Shown: one piece after another, positions 17,212 through 26,182 of the stretch | How the letters are laid out: the number at the start of each line of letters is the position of its first letter | Position numbering within the stretch: position 1 is the stretch's first letter | NCBI GenBank assembly: GCA_005882135.1 | Contig: VBDR01000025.1 | Location: 152,480-216,479 of the forward strand | Length of the DNA stretch: 64,000 nt | Origin: Chloroflexota bacterium | GTDB taxonomy: Bacteria > Chloroflexota > Dormibacteria > Dormibacterales > Dormibacteraceae | Direction of reading: 5' to 3' | Translations under genes and position numbers: made by a program | The notes under the pieces: generated by a model | Seen by the model: the letters and a program-made list of their open reading frames with translations, nothing else | Database searches by the model: none | What the model was told of the DNA's origin: nothing

Positions 17212-18086
17212 GCAGCGAGAAAAGCGCGTGCGACCTGGGCCGCGACGCGTGCGTTGTTGACCACCAGGTCGATGTTCAGGTCCAGCGACCGGCCACCTGA
17301 CAGCTCGGCCATGCGAGCCAGCAGCCGCGGGGTGACGTCGGCGCCGGCAAGATCGCGCTCGTCGGCCACCGCGCGCCGTGCCATCTCCTCGGCGCCTTCC
17401 AGCTCGGCGGGGGGCGGGATGGCGACCACGATGCCGCGGACGCCCGTGTCCCAGGCCGCGCCGAGCGTGCGCGCCGCCTCGGCGGACCCATCGACGCGGG
17501 CGCTCACCGGACAACCGCTGTGCCGCGAATAGAAGGCGGGAAACTCGTCGCATCCATAGCCGAGCACCGGGATCCCGAGGCTCTCGAGGCGCTCGACGGT
17601 GAGGCGCAGGTCGAGGATGATCTTCGCCCCGGCGCAGAAGACCGCGACCGGCGAGCGCGCCAGCTCGACCAGGTCCGCGGATTGGTCTTCGGGGTGGCCG
17701 CGATGGATTCCGCCGATGCCCCCGGTGGCCAAGAACCGTATCCCGGCCATGGCCGCCGCTCGCATGGTGGCGGCGACCGTCGTCGCCCCGGCCGATCCGC
17801 GTGCCATCGCCGGCCCCAGGTCGCGTGTGCTTACCTTCACCGAGCCCGCGGCGATGCGCTCGAGCTCAGCGTCGCTCAGGCCGACGCGCAGGCGGCCGTC
17901 GAGCACGGCCACGGTCGCCGGCGCTCCACCTTCCTCGCGGATCGCCGCCTCGCAGGCCCGCGCCGCCTTCAGGTTGTGCGGAGGAGGGAGACCCTGGCCG
18001 AGGATGGATGTTTCGAGCGCGACCACCGGAATGCCCTGCGTCAGCGCGTCGGCCACCTCGGGCGAGACTGACAGCCGCTCGTTCAG
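17208..18086 (-). CDS. psuG: Pseudouridine-5'-phosphate glycosidase
   Basis: The protein of about 292 residues splits pseudouridine 5'-phosphate into uracil and ribose 5-phosphate. Family motifs are clear: SPEVADALTQGIPVVALETS near the start, TVAVLDGRLRVGL, GATTVAATM, ATGGIGGIHRG (metal and phosphate site) and CAGAKIILDL. It ends in LNIDLVVNNARVAAQVARAF. The start is uncertain: the kinase stop at 18083 overlaps this frame and the only nearby start is CTG at 18086. The overlap with the PfkB-type kinase gene supports a pseudouridine salvage operon. Confidence 0.9.
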   Translation of the reverse strand: MNERLSVSPEVADALTQGIPVVALETSILGQGLPPPHNLKAARACEAAIREEGGAPATVAVLDGRLRVGLSDAELERIAAGSVKVSTRDLGPAMARGSAGATTVAATMRAAAMAGIRFLATGGIGGIHRGHPEDQSADLVELARSPVAVFCAGAKIILDLRLTVERLESLGIPVLGYGCDEFPAFYSRHSGCPVSARVDGSAEAARTLGAAWDTGVRGIVVAIPPPAELEGAEEMARRAVADERDLAGADVTPRLLARMAELSGGRSLDLNIDLVVNNARVAAQVARAFLAA

Positions 18087-18922
18087 GTCGGCCGCGCTCC
18101 GGCCAGCAACACAGACTGGGAGGCGGCCTGGACCGCTTTCTCGGCCGCGTCGATCGGCGCGGCCCCCCGCAGCCACGCGGAGCAGAACGCGGCTGCGAAA
18201 GCGTCGCCGGCCCCCGTCGGGTCGATCGCATCCACGTCCGGCGCCGGGATGGTGCGGCCGAAGACGCGGCAACCGGAGGCGCCCAGCTTCAGCACCGGTA
18301 CCTGGGCCAGGCTGTCAAGTGGCACCGCGAGGGTTGCGGCCTCGGCTTCGGTGGCGAAGAGGACCTCAGGCTTCATGCGCGCCAGCACATAGGCCATTCG
18401 CGCGGGACCGAACGCGCGCAGCCCGGCCGCCGACGACAGATCCACGGCGAGCATGCCCTCCGACTCGCGCACGACCCTGATCGCGGCGCGGGTCGCGCTT
18501 GCGATCGGTTCGAGGAACAAGGAATAGGCCGGCACGTGGAGCAGGCGGGCGTCCGCGAACCACGCTTCCTGCAGGTCATCCGGGTTCAGGCCCACACTCG
18601 CCCCGCGCTGCGTCGCCATCGTCCTATGGCCGTCGGGTCCGACCAGCACCGCGATGGCGCCGGTCGGCTCCGCGGACCACACCGCGCGCACCTCGACCCC
18701 TCGCGACTCGATGTCGGCCACCAGCCTCCTGCCGGACTCGTCATCGCCGACGCGCGTGACGAGGCGTGCCGGTTCGCCCAGCGCGGCGGTCCAGGCGCAG
18801 AAGTTGGCGGCCTGGCCGCCTCCGCCGATCGTGATCGTGGCCGGGGTATCGTCATCCGGCTGGAGCGGTCCCTGGGGCACGATCCTGACGTCGAGCACCA
18901 GGTCGCCGATGGAGACGATCAC
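18083..18922 (-). CDS. psuK: PfkB-family carbohydrate kinase (probable pseudouridine kinase)
   Basis: The 279-residue protein begins at the GTG at 18922 (IVSIGDLVLDV), where PfkB similarity starts; the longer frame to 18958 adds only an unsupported tail. It has the GGGGQAANFCAWTAALG substrate loop and the C-terminal ATP/anion-hole motif DPTGAGDAFAAAF with catalytic Asp. Overlap with psuG indicates that it phosphorylates pseudouridine to feed that enzyme. Without the context, ribokinase-like specificity for another sugar would be equally possible. Confidence 0.85.
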   Translation of the reverse strand: MIVSIGDLVLDVRIVPQGPLQPDDDTPATITIGGGGQAANFCAWTAALGEPARLVTRVGDDESGRRLVADIESRGVEVRAVWSAEPTGAIAVLVGPDGHRTMATQRGASVGLNPDDLQEAWFADARLLHVPAYSLFLEPIASATRAAIRVVRESEGMLAVDLSSAAGLRAFGPARMAYVLARMKPEVLFATEAEAATLAVPLDSLAQVPVLKLGASGCRVFGRTIPAPDVDAIDPTGAGDAFAAAFCSAWLRGAAPIDAAEKAVQAASQSVLLAGARPT

Positions 18923-18967
18923 GACCTGACGAGGATAGCGGCCGCCCAGAGCACGCAACAGCTCAGG

Positions 18968-18983
18968 TACCTCAACTGAGGTA
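18968..18983. promoter_or_regulatory. Candidate operator palindrome upstream of psuK
   Basis: TACCTCA and TGAGGTA form a perfect 7-bp inverted repeat separated by AC, 46 bp upstream of the kinase start codon. No regulator gene adjoins it. Confidence 0.4.
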
Positions 18984-19086
18984 GCACGAAATCGTTCAAA
19001 TGCAGGCTGGTCACGACGACCGTCGTCGGCGATGATTTCGGACAGTCGGGTTCTGGGCCCGGCATGCGTTCAGGCTGCGGGGGGCG

Positions 19087-19109
19087 AGCCATGCGCCACG
19101 CGCATGGCT
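19087..19109 (-). terminator. Strong hairpin after the dapA-like operon
   Basis: A perfect 9-bp stem (AGCCATGCG with CGCATGGCT) encloses the loop CCACG. It lies about 124 bp beyond the stop of the 19233 gene. There is no T-tract, so it may be a processing or Rho-linked site rather than a classic terminator. Confidence 0.4.
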
Positions 19110-19232
19110 GCTCCCTCTCCTCAACTCTCGCGGAAATTCGCTGTGCTCCGGTGGTCTGCGCGACCGCTTGAATCGAAGCGGATTGGGTGAGCCGCACAGT
19201 TCGCCGCATCGTGGCGGGTGATGGCGAAGGTC

Positions 19233-20150
19233 TCAGTGCCGTGAGCGTTCCGGTGTAAGCAATCCCCACTCCGCGAGCCGCTCGCGGAGCCGCGCCTCGC
19301 GCCGCTCGTCGAGCCGCCTCGCGGGCGGCGCCGGCCAGGGTTCGCAGATGCCCTGCAGATGGAGCGCGGCTTTGATCGCGCTCGGAAAGACACCGCCGCG
19401 GAGCGCCATCACCACTTCGTAGAGGGCATCCTGGCTCACGCGCGCGGCCTCGAGGTGCCCGCCCATGAAGTCGTCGTAGATGCGGACGACCCAACGCGGC
19501 GCGATGTTGCCCGCGCCGCAGATCGTGCCCGCGCCGCCTACCGCAAGCGAAGCAAGCAGCATCGTGTCGCTGCCCGTGAAGACGCGGAATCCGGCCACGT
19601 CGCGGGTGGCGAGGCAGATTCCTTCGAAGTATTCGAAATCGCGGCTCGAATCCTTGATGCCCGCGATCGCGCCTTCGCGCGCAAGCGTGGCCACTGTCGC
19701 GGGCTCGACCACGACCTTGGTGAACTGAGGAATGTTGTAGACCAGGATCGGCACCGGCGCCCGCTCCCCAATTTCCCGGTAGAAGGCGAGCACGCCGTCC
19801 TGGTCCATGGGGTAATAGAACGGAGGCGCCACGAGCGCAGCGTCGGCTCCCTGGCTCGCGGCGGCTTCGACCTCCGCCCGGGCAGATGACAGCCGGCTCT
19901 GTGCCACGCCGCAGATGACCGGGACACGTCCGCCGGCCGACTTGATCACCGTGCCGAGGATCTGGCGCCGGGCTGGCGCGTCGAGCGCGGCCGTCTCGCC
20001 AGTCGAACCGAGCGGGAGGAGGCCGTGCACGCCGCCCGCGAGCACATGCTCGACCAGCCGCGTGACCCCGGCCTCATCGACCGCGCCGTCCTTCTTGAGC
20101 GGCGATGCGAGCGCGACGAGGACGCCCGAGAGCCCGTCGAGCTTGAACAC
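19233..20150 (-). CDS. DapA/NanA-family pyruvate-dependent aldolase
   Basis: The 305-residue TIM-barrel protein shows the class I aldolase set: GLLPLGSTGETAALD (GSTGE phosphate/carboxylate loop), the tyrosine in LVYNIPQF, and the Schiff-base lysine in AGIKDSSRDFEYF. True dihydrodipicolinate synthases and 2-keto-3-deoxy-sugar-acid aldolases share these residues. Here it is last in an operon led by an APC permease under the island's LacI-type operator and includes an FAH-family enzyme. Sugar-acid cleavage to pyruvate therefore seems more likely than lysine synthesis. Confidence 0.85.
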   Translation of the reverse strand: MFKLDGLSGVLVALASPLKKDGAVDEAGVTRLVEHVLAGGVHGLLPLGSTGETAALDAPARRQILGTVIKSAGGRVPVICGVAQSRLSSARAEVEAAASQGADAALVAPPFYYPMDQDGVLAFYREIGERAPVPILVYNIPQFTKVVVEPATVATLAREGAIAGIKDSSRDFEYFEGICLATRDVAGFRVFTGSDTMLLASLAVGGAGTICGAGNIAPRWVVRIYDDFMGGHLEAARVSQDALYEVVMALRGGVFPSAIKAALHLQGICEPWPAPPARRLDERREARLRERLAEWGLLTPERSRH

Positions 20151-20173
20151 CGCCGCTCAGACTACCGCGCGGG

Positions 20174-21052
20174 CTACGGCGTCGCTGCTGAAACGACGTG
20201 GTTGCGCAGGGTGCCGATGCCTTCGACCTCGGCCTCCATCAAGTCACCAGGCTTGAGGAACTCGGGAGGGGTGCGTGCAAAACCGACTCCGTCGGGTGTG
20301 CCGGTGGCGATGATCGCCCCGGCCGGCAGCGTCATGCCCCTTGAGACCCACTCGATGATGGTGTCGACTGCGTAGATCATGTCGCGGGTGTTGCCGTCTT
20401 GCTTCACGACCCCATTGACCCGAAGTAGCAACCGGAGCGACTGGGGGTTGCCGATCTCGTCGGGAGTCACGATCCACGGACCGATCGGGCAGAAGCCGTC
20501 CAGGCTCTTGCCCTTGAAGTACTGACCGCCCCACCCGAACTGGATGTCGCGCGCGCTGACATCGTTCAGCGCGACGAAGCCGAAAACATGGTCCAGCGCG
20601 CGCTCGCGTCCAATGTTCTTGCCGGCACGCCCGATGACCACGCCGAGCTCCACCTCCCAGTCGACCTGTGCGGTCACGTCGCCGTCGATGACCACGTCGT
20701 CGTAGGGACCGGCGACCGTCGTCACCGCCTTGGTGAACACGGTCGGCGGATCGACGGCCTTGCCTGATGCGCGCGCACTTTCTTCGGCATGCGCCTGGTA
20801 GTTGCGGCCGATTCCGATCACGTTGCCCCGCGGTTGAGGGAGCGGCGCCATCAGCTCGAGGTCCTGGAGTGCATGCGTCCGCGACCTGCTGGACGCAAGA
20901 GCGTCCCGCAGCAGCGCCATGCCTTCCTCTCCCGCGTCGATCAAGGACAGCATGCCTGCAGGCTCAGCCAGCTCGACGATCTCGTTTGGATTGTCCGATC
21001 GCGCCACCCCAAGGCGATAAGCCCCATCGAGGCGAAACGTAATCAGCCTCAT
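20174..21052 (-). CDS. Fumarylacetoacetate hydrolase-family protein
   Basis: The 292-residue protein has an N-terminal lid domain and the FAH catalytic core. Motifs include GRNYQAHAEES, the metal-binding acid set in VDWEVELGVVIGRAGKNI and NDVSARDIQ, and a late GTPDGVGFAR loop. Members hydrolyse or decarboxylate C-C bonds of beta-diketo acids, or act as 2-keto-3-deoxy acid hydratases and hydrolases. It lies between the GAF protein (1-bp gap) and the DapA-like aldolase (23-bp gap), which fits a sugar-acid degradation step. Confidence 0.88.
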   Translation of the reverse strand: MRLITFRLDGAYRLGVARSDNPNEIVELAEPAGMLSLIDAGEEGMALLRDALASSRSRTHALQDLELMAPLPQPRGNVIGIGRNYQAHAEESARASGKAVDPPTVFTKAVTTVAGPYDDVVIDGDVTAQVDWEVELGVVIGRAGKNIGRERALDHVFGFVALNDVSARDIQFGWGGQYFKGKSLDGFCPIGPWIVTPDEIGNPQSLRLLLRVNGVVKQDGNTRDMIYAVDTIIEWVSRGMTLPAGAIIATGTPDGVGFARTPPEFLKPGDLMEAEVEGIGTLRNHVVSAATP

Positions 21053-21053
21053 C

Positions 21054-21569
21054 TCACGCAGATTCTGACTGCGCCCCGACGTCGGGTTTGAGGCGCTGGC
21101 CGATCAGCAGCGCGCATTCGCGCATCAGCTCGAGGATCTCATGCTGGATTTCCACCTGTTCCTTGCTCGCACCGCAGAGCGTCCCGAAGAACCTTCCCTC
21201 GGCGGTGAACACGGGGTAGGAGACGAAGGTCCGGATCTGGAGCAGCCTGGCGACGCTGCTCTTGGGAAATTGTTTCTGGGCCTCGCTCGTGTAGTTCGGG
21301 CCGCCCTCGACGACAAACCGGCACACCCCCTCGGACCAGGGCAGGGTCACGTCCTCCGGGATGTGGAAGAAATTGCTGCGGTTGCACGAGAACACGATGT
21401 ACTGCTCATCCATGGTCAACCTCGTCTCGGCCAGGTACGTGGAGCTGAGGCCCGTGAGCTCGGCGAGGCGCGCCAGCACTCCGCGGGCGACGGTCTCGAG
21501 GTCCGCGCCATCCGCCGCCGCCTCAGCGAGCAGCTCGCGGGCGCTTGGCCTTTTGACATCCCAGGACAT
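21054..21569 (-). CDS. GAF-domain protein
   Basis: The 171-residue protein starts at the ATG at 21569, overlapping the upstream stop as TGATG; a longer frame exists only as a shadow. After a short helical lead, a single GAF-like domain spans residues 25-160, including LTGLSSTYLAETR, the YIVFSCNRSN strand and TFVSYPVFTAEGRFFGTLCG. Such stand-alone GAF domains bind small ligands and often act as sensors. No output domain is present. It lies in the APC-MPE-NTase-GAF-FAH-DapA operon. Confidence 0.75.
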   Translation of the reverse strand: MSWDVKRPSARELLAEAAADGADLETVARGVLARLAELTGLSSTYLAETRLTMDEQYIVFSCNRSNFFHIPEDVTLPWSEGVCRFVVEGGPNYTSEAQKQFPKSSVARLLQIRTFVSYPVFTAEGRFFGTLCGASKEQVEIQHEILELMRECALLIGQRLKPDVGAQSESA

Positions 21570-22357
21570 CAGTCGCTCTCGGCGTTTTCCTCGGGCTCGG
21601 CGTACCAGCGCACGCGGTCGCCGACGCGGTTGCGCAGCCGCCACCTGCCGCTCTTGGGTTCGTTCTCGATCCCCTTCCGGAGCAAAGCCAGCCGCTCTTC
21701 GATCAGCCCGACGGATTCCCCGTCCAAGCCATACGAGCCGATGTTGGCCTGGCAGTGCTCGATCGTGCTCTTGGCGGTGCGCCAGAGGCCCCAATCGCGG
21801 GCGCAGACCTGGGCGATGAAGTCTCCCTCGATCCCCGAGCTGTCGCCGTCCGTGACGGGGTGGTGATAGATGAGGTTGTAGATGTCGCGCTGGTCGCGCT
21901 CGGTGAGCTTCACGATCTGGAGCTTGGTGAGCAAGAGCTCGGCCAGCGGCAGCGTTAGCGGCTCGCGCTCGAGGCGATCGGCGATCGGGATCTGGTGGCA
22001 CATCGAGAAGTCGCCGATGAAGACATCCAGCTTGCGGGCATTGGCTTCGTCGTAAAAGAGGAGGCGGCCGGCCCCGTGGAGGGCGTTGAACATCCGGTCG
22101 GGCGCGTAGCCGGCCGCGATCAGCACCTGGGTCACGGCGGTGCGAGCCCCGCGGTGCGTGGCCACGTCGATGTCCTTGATGGGGCGGGGGAGAAGCGGTC
22201 CTTCGGCCGGGGCCTGGAGGTACACGGCGGCGCCGCCGAGGACACGCGCCACCACACCCAGGCGGTTCGCCGCTTCGACGAGTCGCCGCGCTTCGGCAAC
22301 CGGGTCTCGAAGAGGAACGCTATCCGGTCGTGAAGAGGAAATCGATGTAGCTTCCAT
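21569..22357 (-). CDS. Nucleotidyltransferase-fold protein
   Basis: The 262-residue protein has the AbiEii-like nucleotidyltransferase opening: VLGGAAVYLQAP, then PIKDIDVATHRG, where D-x-D would bind metal, and later RKLDVFIGDFSMCHQ. The segment LPLAELLLTKLQIVKLTERDQRD is common in this superfamily. The C-terminal half is unassigned. It overlaps the metallophosphoesterase gene by 38 bp. Whether it is catalytic, toxin-like or a structural relative cannot be decided from sequence; no partner antitoxin is seen. Confidence 0.6.
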   Translation of the reverse strand: MEATSISSSRPDSVPLRDPVAEARRLVEAANRLGVVARVLGGAAVYLQAPAEGPLLPRPIKDIDVATHRGARTAVTQVLIAAGYAPDRMFNALHGAGRLLFYDEANARKLDVFIGDFSMCHQIPIADRLEREPLTLPLAELLLTKLQIVKLTERDQRDIYNLIYHHPVTDGDSSGIEGDFIAQVCARDWGLWRTAKSTIEHCQANIGSYGLDGESVGLIEERLALLRKGIENEPKSGRWRLRNRVGDRVRWYAEPEENAESD

Positions 22358-23285
22358 CCTCGGCGAAGTCCACGATAGCGCCGCGGAGCACGTCTGCGGC
22401 GTAATCGCTGCCCGGATTCAGACACATCGTCGAGCCGATCTTCTGCGCCGCCTTCGACTCGTGGATGTGGCCGTGCAGCCCGACCGCCGGCTGGTGGCGC
22501 TTGATGACCTCCCGCACCGCCTTGCTGCCGACAGGGACGATGCTCGGCCTCCCGCCTCGGATCACCGGACGCAGCTGCGGGTCGAGCTCGGCCGCGAAAT
22601 CGAGGCCTGAGCCGTAGGGCGGGCAGTGAAAGTTGACAACCATCTTCCTGCCCACCGGCGCCCCCTCCAGGATCTTCTCCAGCCTGCGGCCGAGCTCGTC
22701 TTCCGGGTATTCGCGCTCGGTGTTCCAGGGCGTGGGCGTGACGTCGCCGCAGCTTGCCATCACGACTGGCCCGAGATCGCAGATCTCGGCCTCGGGTGAC
22801 TCGATCCTGCCTGCCGCCTTGAGCACCGGGTCGATCGCTTTGGGATCGTCGTTGCCGGGCGTGATGATGCAGCGGACACTCGGCGCGAGGCGTTCTTCCG
22901 CAAGCGCGCACCAACCCTCGATCTGCTCGATGATCGCCCGCTGGAAAGCCCTGTCCAGGTGCGCCTGGTCGCGCTCCATGCGCTCGATGTCCTCCGCGTC
23001 GCTGAGGACGGAGTAGAACCCCATGCGGTTGATCTCGGCGCGGAGGCGCTCCTCCTCCGCGCGGGGCACGGCCACCGGCTCCCCGCGGACCCTCGCCACG
23101 AGGTTGCCGTTCTCCCTTCGGATCGGAACCAGGCCCTTGCCGGCGATGTCACCGCCGAGAACCAGGACGTCCGCCTCGTAAGAGTCCGCGGCGGCGAGGA
23201 ACTTCCTGAAGCAGCGGTCGGAGCCGTGGATGTCGGTCGCGAAGAAGACGCGGAGGGCCCGCTTTTTGGGACGCCCGAAAAACAT
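22320..23285 (-). CDS. Metallophosphoesterase
   Basis: The 321-residue calcineurin-like phosphoesterase has all the metal-binding motifs in order: FATDIHGSD near residue 17, VLGGDIAGKG near 43, ITPGNDD near 140, VNFHCPPYG near 222 and GLHGHIHES near 270. It hydrolyses phosphomonoesters or diesters; the substrate is unknown. It starts 20 bp after the APC permease gene ends, so the two are co-transcribed. Its 3' end overlaps the nucleotidyltransferase gene. Confidence 0.85.
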   Translation of the reverse strand: MFFGRPKKRALRVFFATDIHGSDRCFRKFLAAADSYEADVLVLGGDIAGKGLVPIRRENGNLVARVRGEPVAVPRAEEERLRAEINRMGFYSVLSDAEDIERMERDQAHLDRAFQRAIIEQIEGWCALAEERLAPSVRCIITPGNDDPKAIDPVLKAAGRIESPEAEICDLGPVVMASCGDVTPTPWNTEREYPEDELGRRLEKILEGAPVGRKMVVNFHCPPYGSGLDFAAELDPQLRPVIRGGRPSIVPVGSKAVREVIKRHQPAVGLHGHIHESKAAQKIGSTMCLNPGSDYAADVLRGAIVDFAEDGSYIDFLFTTG

Positions 23286-23305
23286 GGAACCCCTCCGCCT
23301 TCTCC

Positions 23306-24946
23306 TTACTCGGGCGGCAGCTCGCGCATGGCGAGGCGCAGATCGATCGACGAGCGCGACAGCCTCATCTGCCTAGCGATCAGGTAGATCACCGGACCGG
23401 CCAGGAGCACGATCACCAGCGCGCCAACGGATGTGAGCGTGAAGCTGCCGAACACTTCAGGGTGCGTGACGATCAGCGCGACCACAATCACGGCCAGCAG
23501 CGTCGTGGCCGCTCCCCAGAGAGACGGCACCGGGACGCCGCCCACGCGCGCCAGCTCGGTCTGGCCTGGCCGCATGATCAGGTCGGGACGGCGGTAAGGA
23601 AGCGCGGTCGCCGCCACTCCTCCGGCCACGATGATCAGGGCAACGAACAGAGCCAGGTTGGCCACGATGTTGGAGAGGTTGACGAAAGCCGCCAGGATCG
23701 CGAAGAGGATGCCGATGACCACCGCAACGATGATCGCGTTGGTGGGAATCGCGCTCCGCTCGCTGATCTTGGCAAGGCTGATCGGGAGCAGGCGGTCGAA
23801 GGCGAGGGCGAACATGACCCGCGTGACCACGGCGACGAAAGCGAGGTCGACGGCGAGCTCCGCCGACGGCACCGCGATACCGATCAGGATCTTGGAGATC
23901 GGGTCACCCGACAGAATCAGCCCGTAGCCAAGCCCGCCGGCGGACGACTGAAGGCTCGTGATCTTCCCGTAGGCGTCGGGATCCGTGGCGCCGAGCTTGG
24001 CCTGTGACTGCATGAAATCCAGGCCCACCGTGTTGCGCATCAGCAGCCAGACACCGAGCCAGACCACGACCAGGAGCCCGATGCTGATCACAGACGCGTA
24101 GAGATACGTGCGCCCGGGCCGCTTCAGTTCGCCGCCGACGTAGTACGCGTAGAGCACACCGTTGTAGTTCAGGACCATGAACGGCACCGCGGTCAGCGAG
24201 GCGCCGATCGAGATCCCGAGCGGGATCTGGTTCTTCTGCGCGGCGGCAAGGATGTCATTGAAGGCATTCGGGTGGTTGCTGAAGGTGGCCAGCGCGTTGA
24301 CGAAATCCTGGTGCGAGTGGGTGATCAGAAGCCAGCCGAGGACCAGGAAGGCCAGCAGCTGGATGCCCACCAGAGCGAGGATCACCTGGGCGAGCCGGCG
24401 GATCGAGACCAGGGAGACCGCGCCGACGACCAGGAGCATGACGACGCTGATCGCGGCGATCGCGCCCTGGCTCGTCACGTTGCCTGCCGCGTCGCTGATC
24501 GCCGAGCTGTTGAAGGCGGCGCCCAGTGCGGTGAGCATGAACGGCGTGTAGGCCGCGGTGAAGTTGGCATTCGCGGCCAGGATGTAAGTGAAGGCGATGC
24601 AGATGCTGATGCCGGCCATCGCGCCCAGCGCGGGCGAGATGATGCGGGAGAGGTACACGTACTCGCCGCCGGCGCGGGGGATGGCCTCGAGCAGGTACTT
24701 GTAGGCGAACATCGCAACCAGCCAGATCGCCGCGCCCAGCAAGAGCGGCAGCGTCATGTCGGCCTGGTTGAAGGAGACAAGACCGGCATTGAAGTTGATG
24801 AACGTGTTGACGACGGCGACCGAGGCCAGCGCGATTCCGGTGGCGGCCGGGACTCCGAGCTCGCGGACAAGGCCGGACGACTGGCGGGTGAAAAGGCCCT
24901 GGCCGGCGGCGGCCTTGCCTCCGACTGATGCGCTGGTACTCGCCAT
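23306..24946 (-). CDS. APC-family amino acid/polyamine-type permease
   Basis: I use the ATG at 24946, preceded by GGGGAGGGAAGC, giving 546 residues; the longer frame lacks a ribosome-binding site. About twelve membrane spans are visible, with the APC signature region ELGVPAATGIALASVAVVNT and AIPRAGGEYVYLSRIISP near residues 40 and 110. It is a proton-coupled importer. It is the first gene of a six-gene operon controlled by a promoter with an abutting GGAACGCTCC-type operator, so its substrate probably feeds the catabolic island. Confidence 0.9.
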   Translation of the reverse strand: MASTSASVGGKAAAGQGLFTRQSSGLVRELGVPAATGIALASVAVVNTFINFNAGLVSFNQADMTLPLLLGAAIWLVAMFAYKYLLEAIPRAGGEYVYLSRIISPALGAMAGISICIAFTYILAANANFTAAYTPFMLTALGAAFNSSAISDAAGNVTSQGAIAAISVVMLLVVGAVSLVSIRRLAQVILALVGIQLLAFLVLGWLLITHSHQDFVNALATFSNHPNAFNDILAAAQKNQIPLGISIGASLTAVPFMVLNYNGVLYAYYVGGELKRPGRTYLYASVISIGLLVVVWLGVWLLMRNTVGLDFMQSQAKLGATDPDAYGKITSLQSSAGGLGYGLILSGDPISKILIGIAVPSAELAVDLAFVAVVTRVMFALAFDRLLPISLAKISERSAIPTNAIIVAVVIGILFAILAAFVNLSNIVANLALFVALIIVAGGVAATALPYRRPDLIMRPGQTELARVGGVPVPSLWGAATTLLAVIVVALIVTHPEVFGSFTLTSVGALVIVLLAGPVIYLIARQMRLSRSSIDLRLAMRELPPE

Positions 24947-24994
24947 GCTTCCCTCCCCTAAACGAGCGACAAAAAGAACATCAAAGGGCGATCT

Positions 24995-25039
24995 TCTGGA
25001 GCGTTCCAGAACCATAGGTCAAGGCAGGTAACGCGTCAA
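24995..25039 (-). promoter_or_regulatory. Promoter with abutting LacI-type operator for the APC permease operon
   Basis: On the minus strand a -35 box TTGACG (25039-25034) and -10 box TATGGT (25016-25011) are 17 bp apart. The palindrome TCTGGAACGCTCCAGA (25010-24995) follows the -10 directly, so a bound repressor would cover the start point. The half-site matches the other GGAAC sites of the island. Confidence 0.72.
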
Positions 25040-25066
25040 GAACGATTTAGGGAGTGGGGGTGACCG

Positions 25067-26182
25067 CTAACCCACAATCTCCGCAACGGTCACCCACCGG
25101 CGCTCCACCGCCGAGCGCTCAATCGCTTCGCAGACCGCCTGGACCGCGGCTCCCTGGGCGAAATCTGGTTCCCATGGCCCCTCCGGCCAGCGGTCCAGCA
25201 GGTCGCCCAGCTGGTTGACGAAGCTCGAGCCGTAGCCGACGCCCTGGCCGATGGGCCACCAGTCGGCCGTGTACGGGTGGCTTGGATGCTCGGCCCGGAT
25301 CCTCCGCATGCCATAGAGCTCGGGACGGTCGTCGCCATCCCCGTACAGCAGCTCGTTCAGCCGCGCGTATTCGAAGACGAGCGTGCCGCGATCGCCGTTG
25401 ACCTCGATCGTGAAGTCGCACGGCCGGCGCACGGCGGTCCGGGCCATCTCGAAGACTCCGCTGGCGCCGGACTCGAACCGGGCCAGCGCCGCGGAGGCGT
25501 CGTCCACGGTTACGGGCCGTCCCGACCGCTCGCGGGCAAAGGTCTCGGACTGGCCGCTCACCTCCGCGATCGGTCCGGCCATCCAGGTAGCCATGTCGAT
25601 GAGGTGGCTTCCCAGGTCGGCGATCGTCGTCCCGCCCATCGATCGGTCGAAGCGCCAGTCAAACGGGATCGCAGGGTCGACGAACTCGTCGGACAACCAC
25701 GTGGCGCGGAGCAGCCTCACGGCGCCGACCGCGCCTTCGTCGATCATCCGCTTCATCAGCGAGACCGCGGGAAGGCGCCGGTAGTTGAAGCCGACGGCGT
25801 TCAGGACGTGCGCCTCCTCCACCGCCGCGACGGCCGACGCCGCCTGCGCGTAGGTGACGGCCAGCGGCTTCTCACATATCACCGCCTTGCCTGCCTCGGC
25901 TGCCGCGGCGGCAATCTCGGCATGCGTGCCGGGCGGGGTGCAGATGTCGACGATGTCGACGTCGGGGCGACCGACCAGGTCGCGCCAGTCGCTCACCGAG
26001 CTTGCGATGCCGTACGCGGTAGCGGCCGCGGCCACCTTCTCCCGGTCCCGCCCGCTGATCACTCGGACGCGCGGGCGATCGCGAAGGCGCCGCATGACCG
26101 GCGCCACCCTGTAGCCGTAGGAGTGGGCCTTGCCCATGGCTCCGTAGCCGACGATGCCGATGCCGATCTCGGCCGCGCCCAT
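25067..26182 (-). CDS. Gfo/Idh/MocA-family oxidoreductase
   Basis: The 371-residue protein has the N-terminal Rossmann motif GIVGYGAMGKAHSYGY and the conserved CEKPLAVT lysine segment near residue 100 (EKP binds the nicotinamide and substrate). The C-terminal beta-sheet domain includes DLGSHLIDMATWM with a catalytic His. These enzymes oxidise or epimerise sugars and cyclitols (IolG type) with NAD(P). The ATG overlaps the upstream stop as TGATG. It is last of four genes transcribed from the operator-bearing promoter near 29.2 kb. Confidence 0.9.
   Translation of the reverse strand: MGAAEIGIGIVGYGAMGKAHSYGYRVAPVMRRLRDRPRVRVISGRDREKVAAAATAYGIASSVSDWRDLVGRPDVDIVDICTPPGTHAEIAAAAAEAGKAVICEKPLAVTYAQAASAVAAVEEAHVLNAVGFNYRRLPAVSLMKRMIDEGAVGAVRLLRATWLSDEFVDPAIPFDWRFDRSMGGTTIADLGSHLIDMATWMAGPIAEVSGQSETFARERSGRPVTVDDASAALARFESGASGVFEMARTAVRRPCDFTIEVNGDRGTLVFEYARLNELLYGDGDDRPELYGMRRIRAEHPSHPYTADWWPIGQGVGYGSSFVNQLGDLLDRWPEGPWEPDFAQGAAVQAVCEAIERSAVERRWVTVAEIVG

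Larger units (their letters stand above)
18923..19232. other. 310-bp intergenic region with two inverted repeats, no gene recognised
   Basis: No open frame here has coding character on either strand. It holds a palindrome, TACCTCA-AC-TGAGGTA at 18968-18983, placed to act as an operator for the psuK-psuG operon. It also holds a hairpin at 19087-19109, a perfect 9-bp stem AGCCATGCG/CGCATGGCT with loop CCACG, which could end transcription from the dapA-like operon upstream. No tRNA-like cloverleaf was found. Confidence 0.5.

Noticed and set aside
18919-19494. Long minus-strand open frame across the 19 kb gap
   Set aside because: Its translation is Arg/Pro/Ala-rich shadow sequence and overlaps the real aldolase gene.
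21054-22001. GAF protein with a long N-terminal extension
   Set aside because: The extension is a shadow of the nucleotidyltransferase gene, and the ATG at 21569 overlaps its stop codon.
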